From assembly GCA_910577445.1 (NCBI GenBank), contig CAJTMZ010000097.1, forward strand, positions 9,547-15,880: a DNA stretch of 6,334 nt. Direction: 5' to 3'. The stretch is from an uncultured Lachnospiraceae bacterium. Lineage in GTDB: Bacteria; Bacillota; Clostridia; Lachnospirales; Lachnospiraceae. A program made the translations under genes and the position numbers. The notes beneath the pieces were generated by a model. It worked only from the letters and a program-made list of their open reading frames with translations, had not been told where the DNA came from and ran no database searches. How positions within the stretch are numbered: the stretch's first letter is position 1; every line of letters starts with the position of its first letter. Of this stretch, positions 5,188-6,334 are shown piece after piece.

Positions 5188-6334
5188 TTATTTACCACTG
5201 TCTCCATAGTTGGAAAGCACTCTTGCAGAAGGGTCACTTACATTGCAGCCTTCCCATTCCTTATTTGGCATCCAGAAATCTACAATCATTTCCGACTGCC
5301 CCGGATAATATTTTTCAAAAATCTCCCTGTATAAAAGAGATTCCTTTGTAAAAGGCCTGGCATGTTCATACTTTTCACACATACTTTCAAACTCGCCGTC
5401 GGTATATTTCCGCTCCGCATATTCTTTTAAGTAATCCACCATGGAGTGCCCCACCGCGTCTGAAAATGCGGCTTTCTCTCTCCAGAGAATTTCTTCCGGA
5501 AGATATTCTCCCCTTTCAAATGCATGACGGAGCAGGTATTTCCCTTTTCCGTAAGTGTTGATTTTTAATTCAGGGTCTACTGCCATCACATACTTTACAA
5601 AATCCAAATCGCCAAACGGAACTCTCGCCTCCAGCGAGTTTACAGAGATGCAGCGGTCTGCACGAAGAACATCATACATATGAAGCTCGCGGATTCGTTT
5701 TTCGGCTTCCATCTGAAAGCTATCCGCATCCGGCGCAAAGTCCGTATACTTATAGCCAAACAATTCATCCGATATTTCGCCGGTCAAAACAACACGGATA
5801 TCCGTCCTCTCATGGATTGCCTTACATACCAGATACATTCCTATAGACGCACGTATTGTTGTAATATCATAGGTTCCCAGCAGCCGAATGACTGTTTCCA
5901 GCGAAGAAACCACTTCGTCCACTGTCATATAAACCTCTGTATGCTCACTTCCGATATAATCCGCCGCCTGTTTCGCATACTTTAAGTCAATGGCGTCTTC
6001 GCTCATGCCAATCGCAAAAGTCCTGATTGGCGCTTTGCTTTTCTTTGCCGCGATAGCGCACACCAAAGACGAGTCCAGCCCGCCGGAAAGCAAAAATCCA
6101 ATTTTTGCATCAGATACAAGCCGTTTTTCCACGCCCGCCACCAGCCTGGCATGAATATTTTCACATACCGTTTCCAGAGCGTCGTGACAGACCGTATCCG
6201 TTTTCGCAATGTCACAGTAGCAGATAAACCGGCCGGCTTTGTAATAATATCCCGGAGGGAAGGGCATAATCTTATCTGTCAGTCCAGCCAGATTTTTCGC
6301 CTCGCTTGCAAATATAACAGCGCCTGCTTTGTCA
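5188..6334 (-). CDS. asnB: Asparagine synthetase, glutamine-hydrolysing (5'-truncated by window edge)
   Basis: Makes asparagine from aspartate, ATP and glutamine in the cytosol. The frame stays open to position 6334, so the start and the N-terminal glutaminase domain (with the catalytic Cys2) lie outside; 381 residues are visible. The ATG at 6267 is internal: the 22 codons before it (including FASEAKNLAGL) match the AsnB FASE-KAL segment. The synthetase domain shows SGGLDSS, the ATP-binding PP-loop (visible residues 83-89), LTGEISDELFGYKY, SLEARVPFGDLDFVKYVM, GKYLLRHAF, WREKAAFSDAVGHSMVD and the C-terminal FWMPNKEWEGCNVSDPSARV, typical of class II AsnB. The E. coli enzyme has FSDGVGYSW where this has FSDAVGHSM, a mild variation. 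It ends 54 bp upstream of the infC -35 box; read-through into the infC leader would meet the attenuator. Confidence 0.95.
   Translation of the reverse strand, partial: DKAGAVIFASEAKNLAGLTDKIMPFPPGYYYKAGRFICYCDIAKTDTVCHDALETVCENIHARLVAGVEKRLVSDAKIGFLLSGGLDSSLVCAIAAKKSKAPIRTFAIGMSEDAIDLKYAKQAADYIGSEHTEVYMTVDEVVSSLETVIRLLGTYDITTIRASIGMYLVCKAIHERTDIRVVLTGEISDELFGYKYTDFAPDADSFQMEAEKRIRELHMYDVLRADRCISVNSLEARVPFGDLDFVKYVMAVDPELKINTYGKGKYLLRHAFERGEYLPEEILWREKAAFSDAVGHSMVDYLKEYAERKYTDGEFESMCEKYEHARPFTKESLLYREIFEKYYPGQSEMIVDFWMPNKEWEGCNVSDPSARVLSNYGDSGK

Noticed and set aside
5188..6267. asnB starting at the ATG at 6267 as a complete 359-residue protein
   Set aside because: The frame continues to the window edge with conserved AsnB sequence, so the gene is truncated by the window and this ATG is internal.

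Overview
This window reads almost entirely on the minus strand. It looks like core chromosome of a mid-GC, Gram-positive Clostridia-type bacterium, most likely Lachnospiraceae. The grounds are strong AGGAGG-type ribosome binding sites, consensus TTGACA/TATNNT promoters with 17-18 bp spacers, RNA-based attenuation, an infC-rpmI-rplT operon behind a leader terminator, and the protein types. I see no phage, transposon, CRISPR, tRNA or rRNA.

Layout in transcription order, right to left. (1) 6334-5188: 3' three quarters of a glutamine-hydrolysing asparagine synthetase (asnB); its glutaminase domain lies outside the window. (2) 5187-4889: a gene-free stretch holding an AT-rich palindrome, a strong promoter and a roughly 210-nt structured leader that ends in a perfect intrinsic terminator just before infC. 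(3) 4888-3707: the infC-rpmI-rplT operon (IF-3, L35, L20). infC starts at a rare AUU codon, so an ATG-only search shortens it by 27 codons. A strong terminator follows at 3684-3653. (4) 3636-2161 and 2134-938: an M20-family aminoacyl-histidine dipeptidase and an AI-2E-family membrane protein, 26 bp apart and probably cotranscribed. (5) 825-331: a short, divergent P-loop protein of the cob(I)alamin adenosyltransferase (CobA/CobO) family with its own promoter; its ribosome binding site lies in a long inverted repeat. (6) 259-1: a consensus promoter followed by a lysine riboswitch whose regulated gene lies beyond the left edge.

The window is rich in RNA-level control: a translation-initiation operon probably controlled by L20 through leader termination and by IF-3 through its AUU start, a lysine-sensing leader, and a possible Shine-Dalgarno occlusion that could separate read-through mRNA from locally initiated mRNA at the CobA-like gene. 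I found no wholly new system. The best leads are the occlusion hairpin, the infC leader architecture, the atypical 3' half of the riboswitch, and the diverged CobA-like protein.
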